Source of the DNA: Plasmopara viticola
Taxonomy: Eukaryota; Oomycota; Peronosporomycetes; Peronosporales; Peronosporaceae
DNA: 64,000 nucleotides
Assembly: GCA_001695595.3 (NCBI GenBank)
Contig: MBPM02000085.1
Coordinates: forward strand, 186,001-250,000
Reading direction: 5' to 3'
Positions 37,086 through 46,485 of the stretch are shown here, piece by piece; the stretch's first letter is position 1, and every line of letters begins with the position of its first letter. The notes below the pieces were generated by a model that saw only the letters and a list, made by a program, of their open reading frames with translations, was not told where the DNA came from and searched no databases. Made by a program: the position numbers and the translations under genes.

Positions 37086-37300
37086 CGCCCACCGCGTCGA
37101 GCTGCTCAGCCAACGCCTTAAGCTTGTTGATGTGCTCTAGCTCACCGTCGCCATCCTCCATCATCGTCGTGAATGTTGTCGAAGATGCTGGCGAAGAAAC
37201 GCCTCGGCCAGCGACTGCATATCGGAAAGTACCGTAAAAATGCAATCATTTGATGACTGCTTGAAGGAGCGGGTTCAAGGTGGGCAGAAGATCGGTTTTA

Positions 37301-37388
37301 GGACGGGAAGATGGTTGCGCCTGGATGGGAAGATGATTGCGCCTGGATGGGAAAAAGATTGCGCCTGAATTGGAAGATGATTGCGCCC
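37301..37388 (+). repeat. 22-bp tandem repeat in LTR U3 (four units)
   Basis: Units of GGATGGGAAGATGATTGCGC plus CT at 37301-37322, 37323-37344, 37345-37366 and 37367-37388, followed by a partial unit. Other family I LTRs have one to three. It lies upstream of the TATA-like element, where retrotransposon enhancers usually are. Confidence 0.88.
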
Positions 37389-37460
37389 GGATGGTAAGTC
37401 GTTTTGATTGGCTTAGAAAAATCATTGGCTTAGAGGTAGCATGTAGTTGCGAACTAAGGA

Positions 37461-37476
37461 CCTTATAAATATATTC
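37461..37476 (+). promoter_or_regulatory. TATA-like promoter element of family I LTR
   Basis: CCTTATAAATATATTC is conserved in most family I LTRs, about 60 bp from the LTR 3' end. Position and conservation fit a core promoter; transcription is not shown by the sequence. Confidence 0.55.
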
Positions 37477-37496
37477 ACTTTGCATTTTGCCAACTA

Positions 37497-38132
37497 GTGC
37501 CCAAGCAACTTTTTCAATTGGTTATCAGCCCATGCCCCACCGACTCTGCCTTCCCGCTCCTGACTCTGCCTTCGCCACCATGGACGCGTCTACGCCAAGT
37601 TGGATTAACAAGTTCGACGGCACCAACTTCCACAAATAGAAATTTAAGATGCAGATGGTGTTGGAGGAGAAGGATCTGTGGGACGTGGCAAGTGGCAAGT
37701 GGCGGGATCAAGTTGGAGCAATGCGTTACTTTGCTGGATCAAGGAACCTTTAAGAGGAAGTCACGCAAGGCGCTTGCGATCATCTGTTTTGCGATGGAAG
37801 ATTCGCAGCTGCCACTGCTTCGTTCAGCGACTGGCGCGCATGATGCATGGTCAAGGCTCGAAGAACACTTTGAGAAGAAGAGCCTCGTCAATCGACTCTT
37901 CCTTCGTCGACGTTTCCTGGCAGCAACAATGGATGAAGGTGATGATGTGCTTCAGCACATTAACAAGCTAAAGACACCAGCGGAGCAGCTTGATGTGATC
38001 GGGGCTCCAGATAGCGAGGATTTCACGCTTCTGCGTAGTTTGTGTGAATCGTACCAATTTCTCATCACGGCACTGGAGTCACGTGATGATTCGTTGACCT
38101 GGGAGCTCGTGATCTCTCGGGTACTACATTAG
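37497..38132 (+). pseudogene. C15 gag
   Basis: The first 60 codons are in the wrong frame ([15 protein letters not shown] is in the next one). From SGGIKLEQCVTLLDQGTFKR on it is genuine: [36 protein letters not shown] and [14 protein letters not shown]. The stop TAG (38130) follows SRVLH where relatives have HEDMKRK. Confidence 0.84.
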
Positions 38133-38303
38133 AACATGAAACGCAAGGAACTAGGTGGCGGCATTGATGGAACCTCGCACAACCAAGGGCAAGCATTCGT
38201 GGCTAATGATAGCAACACGCACGAAGGACGTCCTGTGCAGGCAAAGACAAGTGGGTCTTGCCATTACTGTGGGGAACAAGGTCATTGGATTGCCTAGTGT
38301 CTC

Positions 38304-38951
38304 GTGCAATTCTTAGATAATGTGGAGCGACAAAGGCCGCAGCGAGCGAATGTCGCACAAGTTAAAGAGGATTCTAGCGAATTTCTGTTTTCGGTGGGAG
38401 GCGCAAGTGCTTCCAAATCAAGCAGTGGTTGGCTGGTAGACTCGGGTGCAACTCAGCATATGACGCACTCGAAAGTCTATATGATCAACTACAAGGCCAT
38501 GTCTCCGGTGGACGTACACTCTGCTGATGACGGTATCGTTCAAGCGGTTGGAATGAGTGGCATAGATTTGTCAATGCAAACACCACGTGGAGTCAAGAAA
38601 GGTGTGCTTACAGGTGTGTGGCACATACCAAAACTACTGCGAAATTTGTTGTCAGTAGGCCGTTTTACGAAGGATGTCGGACCAGTTACTTTTGAGCGAG
38701 ATGGTTGCTTTGCCGATGCAAAAGTTGTGCGATGGAAGCTTGGTGCTCGCGAAGGAAAAGGGTTATTTAAGCTCTGCATGACACCGATTCCAACTGAGAT
38801 GGCAAATATGACAACTTTGATGGGGTGCCATGGGGACACCAATTCGTACCTCTGGCACCTTCGACTTGGTCACATAGGCTTTAGAGGATTGGAAGCCATT
38901 GCTAAGAAGAAGTATGGAACTTGTATTGAGATTGCGTCTGTTAAGCTGTAG
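38304..38951 (+). CDS. C15 protease and pre-integrase (215 aa)
   Basis: DNVERQRPQRANVAQ, FLFSVGGASASKSSSGWLVD, protease [52 protein letters not shown] and [18 protein letters not shown]. It ends at TAG after ASVKL (Q to stop, CAG in copy B). A TAG also interrupts the zinc knuckle just upstream (38296). Confidence 0.88.
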   Translation: MQFLDNVERQRPQRANVAQVKEDSSEFLFSVGGASASKSSSGWLVDSGATQHMTHSKVYMINYKAMSPVDVHSADDGIVQAVGMSGIDLSMQTPRGVKKGVLTGVWHIPKLLRNLLSVGRFTKDVGPVTFERDGCFADAKVVRWKLGAREGKGLFKLCMTPIPTEMANMTTLMGCHGDTNSYLWHLRLGHIGFRGLEAIAKKKYGTCIEIASVKL

Positions 38952-39065
38952 GAGGCATGTGACGGATGTTCGCTTGGCAAACAAACTCGTACAAGCTACA
39001 CCAAGTCATCGCCTAACCGTGCAAAACAAGTACTGGAGGTCATTTAAAGTGATGTTTGTGGTTCC

Positions 39066-39335
39066 GTGCAGACGCCTACTCTTAGTGGAAAGCAATGTTT
39101 CGTCACATGTATTGACGACAAGTCACACTCCTGTATGGTATACTTGTTGCGCAGCAAATCCGAAGTTGCGGCCAAGTTTTCTGAATATGTTGCGCTTGCT
39201 GAAACGAAGACCGAATATCGAGTCAAGTCGCTTCGCAGTGACAATGGTGGCGAATATACTTCGCGAAGAGTGGCCAAGTTTTGCAGTGACCGGGGAATTA
39301 CCAAAAGTTCACCCCACCGTACACTCCACAGCTGA
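39066..39335 (+). pseudogene. C15 integrase core
   Basis: [40 protein letters not shown] and [35 protein letters not shown] follows in another frame. An upstream TAA replaces the His codon of IHSD. Confidence 0.84.
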
Positions 39336-39489
39336 ATGGAGTGGCTGAGCGCATGATTTGAACGTTGGTCGAGTGCGCGAGGTGCATGATGATTCACGCT
39401 GGACTATTGAAAGTTTATTGGGGCGAAGCAGTTATGACTGCTTTGTTCCTACAAAATCGTGATAGTACACGCGCTGTTACTGATATTCT

Positions 39490-39769
39490 TGTTAAAAAGG
39501 TCGAAGTGAGCACTAGTTGGCAAAATGCAAAGTGAATGTATTTATAAGGTCTTTAGTTCGCAACTACATGCTACTTCTAAGCCAATGATTTATTTAAGCC
39601 AATCAGAACGACTTACTGTCCGGGCGCAATTATCTTCCCATCCCAAAGTCGCTCTTTTGACAATCTCAAACCCGCTCCTTCTAGCAGTGATCAACTGATT
39701 GCAGATACCGGTACTTACCGATATGTAGTCGCTTGTCGAGGCGTTTCTTCGCCAGCATCTTCGACGACA
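39490..39769 (-). repeat. C16 3' LTR (family I)
   Basis: 280 bp, plus view TGTTAAAAAGG to CTTCGACGACA, preceded (minus strand) by polypurine tract GAGTGGGAG. Confidence 0.93.
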
Positions 39770-40332
39770 CTCCCACTCGACTCGGCAACGGCGACGCCTT
39801 GTATTCCCAATTCTAGAGCATCAAACTGCGCATTGAGAATTGGCTTTGTCACTATGTCGGCCAGCATGTCTTGCGTAGGGATGTACTCAAGGTTGACTTG
39901 GCCGTCCTCAACCTTCTCTCGCACAAAATGGTAGCGAATGTCGATACGTTTTGTGCGCTTGTAAAATTCTGGATTCTTGGTCAGCGCAATAGAACCTTGA
40001 CTGTCCTCAAATATCTTGACAGACTTATTGGGGTTATCTCACCAAGCTCGCACAGAGATACCTTGAGCCAAACCGCTTCTTGGGTGGCTACTGATAAAGC
40101 CATATACTACGCCTCTGTTAGGGAAAGCGCCACACTTTTACTTCTGACTTCGTCAGCTGATGCATCCATTGTTCAGTGTGAACACATAACCGCTAGTACT
40201 TCGGCGAGACTCGATGTCTCCAGCCTAGTCTGCAACCGAATGCCCAAGTAGCTTAGCCGGACCGCAACTTGAGAACTGAAGTCCATGCGTTTCCAATGCT
40301 TTTAAATATCCCAGCACGCGCTTGAGAGCTTG
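39715..40332 (-). pseudogene. C16 RNase H
   Basis: REKVEDGQVNLEYIPTQDML, ADIVTKPILNAQF and AVAESSGS, running into the LTR (GEETPRQATTYR). Upstream to 40332 are KTHRIDIRYHF-like, EDSQGSIALTKN-like and ESRRSTSGYVF-like segments in shifting frames with stops. Confidence 0.84.
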
Positions 40333-40674
40333 TCAATGCGTCGGACACGGATCAGCACCAAACTGGCTTAGAACTCTCACAGCCACAGCATGGTCTGATC
40401 GTGTCGCAACCATTAGGTAGATTATGCCACCAACACAACTTCGATAAGGCACATTCTTCATCGTATCTTCATGCGTGTAACCACCTTCACACATGTTCTT
40501 TGTCAGCTTGAGCCCTGCTCCCTGAGGCATCTTGATAGGCTTGCTATCCTGCATGCCAAACTTGCTCAGTATTGACTTGAGAAACTTGGTTTGCCGCATC
40601 GTAAACCGACCTGATACTTGGTCCTGACCGATTTCCATACCGAGAAAATACTTGAGCTCGCCTAGATCAGTCAT
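40333..40674 (-). pseudogene. C16 RT/RNase H linker
   Basis: MTDLGELKYFLGMEIGQDQV, MRQTKFLKSILSKFGMQDSK, GAGLKLTKNMCEGG and VPYRSCVGGIIYLMVATRSD. Same subfamily as C23 (MCEGGCKLEDTM). Confidence 0.85.
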
Positions 40675-40679
40675 CTCAA

Positions 40680-41178
40680 ACCGGTCGCTTAGCGCACGCT
40701 TGGTGGAGACTACTTGCTACAATAAGGTCATCCATGTACAGCACAACAAGCACCATGTCGTCGTCAACTCGCTTGATGTACACACAGTGATCGGACTCAC
40801 ACTTGCTGAAACTCACCTGGATCATAAAGTCGTCGATGGTTTGGTTTCACATGCGCGGTGATTGCTTAAGGCCGTACAACGACCGCTTCAGCTTACACAC
40901 ATGACCTTGTTTGTCTTCACTGACATATCCTTCAGGCTGCTGCACATAAATTCTTCATCCAAAACTCCATTCAAGAAAGCAGTTTTCACGTCCATCTGAT
41001 GCAGCGTCAAACCGTACTTGGCAGCCATGCTCAACGCGATACGAATTGAAGTAAACTTCGCCACCGGCGCAAAAGTCCCCTCATAATCGACTCCAAACTT
41101 CTGTGAAAACCCCTTGGCAACAAGTCGCGCCTTGAACCGCTCGATAATTCCGTTCTGGTTTCCCTTAATTTGAAACAC
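40680..41178 (-). pseudogene. C16 reverse transcriptase
   Basis: [57 protein letters not shown], then a lost base at [42 protein letters not shown] and LYMDDLIVAS follow in other frames. The catalytic box reads YMDD. Confidence 0.83.
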
Positions 41179-41226
41179 CCACCTGCAACCGATTGCTTTG
41201 CGTCCCTTGAGCAGAGAAACAACATC

Positions 41227-41790
41227 TCAAGTCTTGTTCTTGTGGAGTGACTCTAGCTCCGAATTGCATGCAGCTTCCCATTGACCCGCGTCGCTGGATT
41301 CCATCGCCGACTTGAATGTTGTCGGCATTTCTCCCACTGAATACACGACGTGGGCGGCTTCGTAGCCCTCTTCGCGAATTGTAGCAAGAGCCGACATTTG
41401 TTTGAGTGTCGAGCGGTGGTATTTGAACACATGACGCTTGGACAGCGGAACCTCAGTCGCCTTTTCCAATGATTGAGTACGAGTGTGGTGCTTGCTTCCC
41501 AGTTCACAGTCCGTACTTGCGTCGTGTGTCTCAGTCTGCTCTGCCTCAGACTCGCTCCCGTCGTCCGTCGATATTCCTTCGTCCTCATCATGAATCTCGG
41601 CAACACGGCTTTCATTCTCGCAAGTCGTTCTCCCACTGTCAAAAGCGTCTTCCTTCAAATGAGTATCGCGACTCATGACGATTTGACCAGTCGACAATTC
41701 TATGAAACGATACGTCTTTTGGTGCTCTGAATAGCCCAAGAATCGACACAATATGGCTTTCGCATCCAGTTTCGAGCGCTTTTCTTTCAA
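41227..41790 (-). CDS. C16 connection region
   Basis: KEKRSKLDAKAILCRFLGYS, EHQKTYRFIELSTGQIVMSR, an acidic linker, ELGSKHHTRTQSLEKATEVP and [20 protein letters not shown]. The same subfamily is found in C23 and C11. Confidence 0.87.
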   Translation of the reverse strand: MKEKRSKLDAKAILCRFLGYSEHQKTYRFIELSTGQIVMSRDTHLKEDAFDSGRTTCENESRVAEIHDEDEGISTDDGSESEAEQTETHDASTDCELGSKHHTRTQSLEKATEVPLSKRHVFKYHRSTLKQMSALATIREEGYEAAHVVYSVGEMPTTFKSAMESSDAGQWEAACNSELESLHKNKT

Positions 41791-42539
41791 AAATGCACGA
41801 ACGCGTGACAGCCAGTTACTTTCAAGTTGGCTAACAGCGGTTTCTTAGCTGTCCAAACCTCGTAGGTTGACTTCTGATGCTCGATCGCAAGCGACGGACA
41901 CCGATTACGAAAAAACATTGCCGTCATAACTGCATCTCCCCAATAGTGTTTTGTGAGTCCCGCGTGCTCCAACATGCAACGTGCGCATTCCACAAGCGTC
42001 CGATTCATACGCTCCGCAACTCCGTTTAGCTGTGGTGTGTACGGCGGCGTATACTTGAGCACAATTCCATTTTCCGAACAAAACTTGGCCAATTTCGAGG
42101 ATGCATACTCGCCACCGTTGTCACTGCAAAGAGATTTTACGCGTTTGCCGGTCTGCTTTTCTGCGAATACCACAAAATTGGCGAACTTGTCCACGACTTC
42201 TGACTTGCTCTTGATCAGGTAAACGACGCAATATCTGGACTTGTCGTCGATGAAAGTCACAAAACAGCGCTTGCCACTAAACATTGAGGTCTGCATGGGG
42301 CCGCACACATCGCTGTGTATATTTTTTAAAAGCTCATTCGCTCGATCCGTCGACACCGATTGAAGCCGTACACGAGTCTGCTTACCCAGTGCACAGCCAT
42401 CACAAATCTCCCACTTGTTCACAAATGTCATGTCGATACCAATGGCAAGATTCTTCCTCACGATTGCGTTCGGCCCGTCATGACCAATATGACCAAGTCG
42501 AAGGTGCCACAAATAAGAGGCGTCCTCGTTACTTGTCAA
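41787..42539 (-). CDS. C16 integrase (250 aa)
   Basis: A complete integrase core in one frame: [14 protein letters not shown] and [14 protein letters not shown] (HHCC), [18 protein letters not shown] (Asp), LCSDNGGEYASSKLAKF (Asp) and [19 protein letters not shown] (Glu), with NHYWGDAVMTA-like end and [17 protein letters not shown]. All catalytic residues are present, the best preserved integrase besides C1 and C2. Confidence 0.9.
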   Translation of the reverse strand: MTSNEDASYLWHLRLGHIGHDGPNAIVRKNLAIGIDMTFVNKWEICDGCALGKQTRVRLQSVSTDRANELLKNIHSDVCGPMQTSMFSGKRCFVTFIDDKSRYCVVYLIKSKSEVVDKFANFVVFAEKQTGKRVKSLCSDNGGEYASSKLAKFCSENGIVLKYTPPYTPQLNGVAERMNRTLVECARCMLEHAGLTKHYWGDAVMTAMFFRNRCPSLAIEHQKSTYEVWTAKKPLLANLKVTGCHAFVHF

Positions 42540-43476
42540 AGCAAACTGTTGTCATGTGCAACCGAAACAGGCATTTTCCTTCGCGCGCACCGATTTGCCA
42601 TTTGACACCTTTTGTTTCGACAAAACATCCATCATTGTCGAAAACAACAAGTTCGACGTCCTTAGTGAAGCGACCAACTGGGAACAAATTTCTCGACAAC
42701 TTGGGAATGTGCCACACATTTGTCAACACACCCTTCTTTATTCCTTGCGAGGTCATCATGGCCATCACAATGTCACCGCTGCCAACAGCTTGTACGACGC
42801 CGTCGTCTGCCAGATGTACGTCGATGGGGGGAAAAGTCTCGTAGCTCCTCATGAACTTCTTGGAGCTTGTCTTATGCTGAGTAGCCCCCGACTCGACCAG
42901 CCATACATAATCCGGCTTGACAGAGCCACTGCTACCGCTGACTTGAGAACAGATAGTCACTAGAGTCCTCAATCTGTGCGACGTTTGCTTGCTGCGATCG
43001 ATATATCGCTCAGCATCATTTTGGACTCGCGAGGGGCGATCTGCAATCCAGTGTCCTTGTTTATCGCAAATATGGCACGCACCAGTCTTCTTCACCGGTC
43101 TTCCTTTGCGCTTCGTATCCTTCATCATGAACGCTTGGCCAGACGCAGCTCCATCGCCGCCCTGCCCCTTGCGTTTCATATCTTTATGGAGAAGTCGAGA
43201 CGTCACCAGCTCCCAAGTCAAAGTATCTGCACGAGATTCCAAAGCCGTGATGAGAAACTGGTACGAGTCACTAAGACTCCTAAGAAGCGTGATAACCAAG
43301 TTGTCCACGCTCACCGGGGCACCCACAGCATCGAGCTGCTCTGCTAACGTCATGAGCTTGTTGATGTGTTCCAGAACATCATCACCTTCTTCCATCATTG
43401 TTGTGAAAAACCGTCGACGAAGAAAGAGCTTGTTTGCGAGGCTCCTCTTTTCCAAGTGTCCTTTAGACGCAACCAT
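42529..43476 (-). CDS. C16 gag C-terminal part and protease (315 aa)
   Basis: [40 protein letters not shown] and a knuckle CHICDKQGHWIADR whose last Cys is Arg. The protease reads LVESGATQHKTSS, with the catalytic Asp replaced by Glu. [20 protein letters not shown] and [20 protein letters not shown] follow. It overlaps the integrase frame by a few codons after a shift. Confidence 0.88.
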   Translation of the reverse strand: MVASKGHLEKRSLANKLFLRRRFFTTMMEEGDDVLEHINKLMTLAEQLDAVGAPVSVDNLVITLLRSLSDSYQFLITALESRADTLTWELVTSRLLHKDMKRKGQGGDGAASGQAFMMKDTKRKGRPVKKTGACHICDKQGHWIADRPSRVQNDAERYIDRSKQTSHRLRTLVTICSQVSGSSGSVKPDYVWLVESGATQHKTSSKKFMRSYETFPPIDVHLADDGVVQAVGSGDIVMAMMTSQGIKKGVLTNVWHIPKLSRNLFPVGRFTKDVELVVFDNDGCFVETKGVKWQIGAREGKCLFRLHMTTVCFDK

Positions 43477-43793
43477 GCATCATGTGCACCACTTGACGAC
43501 CGAACCAGTGGCAGTTGCGAGTCTTCCATCGCAAGACAGATTATTGCTAGAGTTTTCTGAGACTTCCTCTTGTAAGTCGACGGGTCCATCGCATTCGTGC
43601 AGTGCTCCAGCTTGATTTCACCACTTGCAACTTCCCACAGGTCCCTCTCCTCCAGCACCATCTGCATCTTGAACTTCCAGATGTGAAAGTTGGTGCCGTC
43701 AAACTTGTTGATTCGACTCGGTACAGACGCGTCCATGGTGGCGAAGGCAGAGTCAGAGAAGGTGGAGGCAGAGTCGGCGGGGCTTGGGCTCAT
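43395..43793 (-). CDS. C16 gag N-terminus
   Basis: Starts in the primer site (43793): [67 protein letters not shown], then a frameshift at the KGHLEKRS codons. Confidence 0.9.
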   Translation of the reverse strand: MSPSPADSASTFSDSAFATMDASVPSRINKFDGTNFHIWKFKMQMVLEERDLWEVASGEIKLEHCTNAMDPSTYKRKSQKTLAIICLAMEDSQLPLVRSSSGAHDAWLRLKDTWKRGASQTSSFFVDGFSQQ

Positions 43794-43797
43794 AACC

Positions 43798-44077
43798 TGT
43801 TGAAAAGGTCGAAATGAGCACTAGTTGGCAATATGCAAAGTGAATACATTCATAAGGTCCTTAGCTCACAACTACATGCTACTTCTAAGCCAATGATTCA
43901 TCTAAGCCAATCAAAACGAATTACCATCCGGGCGCAATCATCTTTCCATCCCAAAGTCGATCTTTTGCCCATCTTGAACCCGCTCCTTTAAGCAGTCATC
44001 AACTGATTGCAGATACCGGTACTTCCCGATATGTAGTAGCTGGTCGAGGCGTTTCTTTGCCAGCATCTTCGACAACA
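43798..44077 (-). repeat. C16 5' LTR (family I)
   Basis: 280 bp, plus view TGTTGAAAAGGTCG to CTTCGACAACA, then ATTCT. Confidence 0.93.
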
Positions 44078-44340
44078 ATTCTGAGGCCGCAAGGTAAGGA
44101 AGGCTGAAGAAGCGAAGTGAAGAGTCGTTTGCGTTGAAGCGAAGACACTTGACTGAGAGGAAATAATTTTGGAAATGATTGATGTATCGGGGCTTACACT
44201 TCTACTTCTCGTAATAACTGATTCTACATAAAGTAATCACCTTAAGCTGTAAAAAGTTAAGACAATGCTGAACCGCGGTTCGAATTGGACCGGGTTGGGT
44301 TTGTATACGTTTCCTAAACCCATAATTCCAACACGCCCCC

Positions 44341-44860
44341 TCAATGCGAACCGACTTGTATGCCAAGGGCCTCTGTCGTATTCTTGTGGCGCGGTCCTGG
44401 TAAGCCTTTTGTCATAATGTCCGCCAGCATGTTGTCGGTTTCGCAATACTCAAGATGTAATTTGCCACGCTTGACTTCGTCGCGGATGTGGTGGTAATTG
44501 ATGTCGATATGTTTGGCTCGGCCGTGATTGACAGGATTCTTGGTCATCTTGAGGCGAGACTGGTTGTCATCAAAAATCTTGAGCTCCGGTCCAGGCTCAC
44601 CTGCCGCATCCAGAATCTCGCACAGTAAGCGATAAACCCACTCAGCTTGTTGTACCCGGCAATGTACTCCGCTTTGCTGATTGACAATGAAACGCTTGAC
44701 TGCATTTTACTTCCCCAGCTTACCGGAACTTTCGTCAGTAAGAAAGCGAAACCAGAAGTTGACTTGCGGTCGGTGTGATTGCCTGCCCAATCTGCGTCGG
44801 AGTATCCACAAAATTCGACTTTTTTGCCAGGCTGAAAGCAAATACCATGAGATTTTGTAC
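44341..44860 (-). pseudogene. C17 RNase H
   Basis: MTKNPVNHGRAKHIDINYHH, KRGKLHLEYCETDNMLADIM, TKGLPGPRHKNTTEALGIQV ending SH at the polypurine tract. The upstream half (GYSDADWAGNHTDRKSTSGF, LSISKAEYIAG) is in another frame with a deletion. Confidence 0.86.
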
Positions 44861-44867
44861 CTTGAGA

Positions 44868-45398
44868 TTAGCGAAATATACGCTTTACTGCACTCCAATG
44901 CTCAATCTGTGGGTTTTCCATGAATCGTGATACATAGCCAACTGCAAACGCAATATCTGGCCGCGTCGCTGTCGTCAGATGCATGAGAGCTCCGACCGCT
45001 TCTCGAAATGGCGCATTCATCTTGGTTGGAGAGTCGCTTGGCACGAGCTTTGTGCTAATGTCTGTTGGACTAATAATTGACTTGCAATCAACCATACCGA
45101 ATCGCTTATGAATGTCATTGATGTATCGCCGTTGACTTATTCTAACGCTGCCGTTGTCGTTGTCTAAAAGCTCAATGCCTAGGACAAACGTGCAGTTGCC
45201 ACTATCGGTCATCTCAAGACGGTTTTTCAAGGCGATTTTCGTATCTGCAATTAATGCTGTTGAACTCCCAGTAATCGAAACATCATCGACATAAACCACA
45301 TGTATATGATATGTACCATATATATTTTTTGCCGAAATTAACATCGTATCTCCAATTTTTCCATTTTTTTTATAAATATAAATGCATTGCCTGGACAA
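44868..45398 (-). CDS. C17 reverse transcriptase, C-terminal half
   Basis: From VVYVDDVSITGSSTALIADT (active site intact), KIALKNRLEMTDSGNCTFVL, ISQRRYINDIHKRFGMVDC and GALMHLTTATRPDIAFAVGY to KRIFR-stop. Its first 30 residues come from a foreign AT-rich insertion, not from RT. The RT N-terminal half is at 45404-45766 in other frames. Confidence 0.86.
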   Translation of the reverse strand: MSRQCIYIYKKNGKIGDTMLISAKNIYGTYHIHVVYVDDVSITGSSTALIADTKIALKNRLEMTDSGNCTFVLGIELLDNDNGSVRISQRRYINDIHKRFGMVDCKSIISPTDISTKLVPSDSPTKMNAPFREAVGALMHLTTATRPDIAFAVGYVSRFMENPQIEHWSAVKRIFR

Positions 45399-45403
45399 TG
45401 CAT
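45299..45403. other. AT-rich insertion in C17 RT, next to the active-site codons
   Basis: About 105 bp that no other RT here contains, mostly A and T, replacing a few codons just before YVDD. One end carries a hairpin, ATGCATTG (45382-45389) and CAATGCAT (45396-45403), with a 6-base loop. The same insertion with small changes is at about 55380-55495. I do not recognise it. Confidence 0.75.
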
Positions 45404-45784
45404 ATCACGCAGTGGTCGGTCGAAGTCTTGATGTAAAGGCACTGATCGAAGGCTGAAAGTTGATATCCAATCGAGCACACAAACTCATCAAAAGTTTCAT
45501 TCCATACGCGAGAAGCTTGTTTCAGGCCATAAATTGCCTTGTCGAGACAAGACAGTCAAATTCTTGTCAACTCATTCTGGTGAAGTGCAGTAACCAACTT
45601 CCTTCATCCTTCTATACAGAAAAGCTGTCACTGCATCCAATTGATCAAGTGGCCGCTCAAAGTACTTCGTCAAGGCGATGACCATTCGTAACGTTACGTA
45701 CTTAACCACAGGCGAAAACATTTCTGTATAGTCAATTCCATATTTCTGTCGAAAGCCCATTGCCACGAGTTGAGCCTTGTATTT

Positions 45785-46255
45785 TTACTTGGTTCCGATA
45801 GCATGTAATCCTGGTGGCAACTTTGCAGCTCGGAAGACTTGACGAAGTCGCATTGAATCAAGTTCCGCACGTATAGCTTTGCGCCAATGAAGCTGGTCTG
45901 GTCCATTTACAGCATCTTGATAAGTGGCTGCTTCGGATAAGTCGTAAGCTCCGACAGTGTTTACACTCGCACGCCAGAATGTCGGCGAAGTTGAGTCGAT
46001 GTTTTCGTCCTCGGAAGCATGAGTTTCTTGGCCAACGCTAGACCCTGTTTGCACACGAGATTGCCGCTTGGTTCGACGTGGGTCCATTTCTTTATGAGCA
46101 CTTGTCTCTTCCAATCCTGCTTCACGATACTCGGGACTTAGTGTTCTTATTGATTGGTTCTGTTCTTTTTGTCGCAGCTTGCGCTTACCTGTTTGCTTGA
46201 AATTCGTCATGTATGTGAAGCCGTTGTCTTCTATTTCGAGTGAGTTAAAGTCCAT
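45785..46255 (-). CDS. C17 connection region
   Basis: MDFNSLEIEDNGFTYMTNFK, QTGKRKLRQ, ETSAHKEMDPRRTKRQSRV, FWRASVNTVGAYDLSEAATY and HWRKAIRAELDSMRLRQVFR, up to the RT motif GTK. Slightly better preserved than the C8 counterpart. Confidence 0.86.
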   Translation of the reverse strand: MDFNSLEIEDNGFTYMTNFKQTGKRKLRQKEQNQSIRTLSPEYREAGLEETSAHKEMDPRRTKRQSRVQTGSSVGQETHASEDENIDSTSPTFWRASVNTVGAYDLSEAATYQDAVNGPDQLHWRKAIRAELDSMRLRQVFRAAKLPPGLHAIGTK

Positions 46256-46485
46256 GTTTGCTTTTCAATGTCGTCAAAAATGTTGACTTCCAAATCACCG
46301 AAACTTGATTCATCAAACTTTACGTCCCGACTGATCACTATCTGCTGAGTTTGGATGTCGTAGACTCGATATGCTTTGGACACTTCTTCATAGCCTACAA
46401 ACACACCAACTCGAGACTCGGGGCCCCACTTGAGCCTCTTTTTCTTCGGAATTAACATGTAGGCCCGACAACCAGAAGCACGCAT
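46231..46485 (-). pseudogene. C17 integrase C-terminal tail
   Basis: MRASGCRAYMLIPKKKRLKW, VGVFVGYEEVSKAYRVYDIQ and QQIVISRDVKFDESSFGDLE. It overlaps the connection frame after a shift. Confidence 0.84.

Larger units (their letters stand above)
32997..37173 (-). mobile_element. C13: family I element, split by solo LTR C14
   Basis: From a 5'-truncated 3' LTR (32997-33235) through RNase H, RT, connection and integrase to 35753. Resumes at 36054 with pre-integrase, protease and gag down to 37173, where C15 cuts it. It is heavily decayed. A deletion joins the last RNase H codons (LRSKLQ) to the middle of the LTR, removing the polypurine tract and about 40 bp of LTR. Confidence 0.88.
37174..37519 (+). 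repeat. C15 5' LTR (family I)
   Basis: 346 bp, the longest family I LTR here, because of four 22-bp U3 repeat units. Confidence 0.92.
37174..39489 (+). mobile_element. C15: family I element, 5' LTR to integrase
   Basis: Plus strand: 5' LTR 37174-37519, gag, protease and integrase to about 39484, ended by the C16/C17 junction. The primer site reads GGTTATCAGCCC, so the usual gag ATG is destroyed. Multiple stops in gag (37638, 38130, 38296) and integrase. Confidence 0.9.
39490..44077 (-). mobile_element. C16: complete-ended family I element with ATTCT target duplication
   Basis: 4588 bp; LTRs 39490-39769 and 43798-44077, both 280 bp, flanked by ATTCT at 39485-39489 and 44078-44082. The LTRs differ at roughly 25-30 positions by eye, so it is older than C3. 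Broken gag-pol throughout. The corresponding site in the second duplicate block carries only a solo LTR (53891-54170). Confidence 0.95.

Noticed and set aside
37301..37388. Direct repeats that might suggest a CRISPR array
   Set aside because: The 22-bp units are adjacent without spacers and lie in an LTR of a eukaryotic retrotransposon.
45299..45403. AT-rich insertion read as an intron
   Set aside because: No convincing GT...AG borders that restore the RT frame; it also occurs in a decayed copy where an intron would not be expected.
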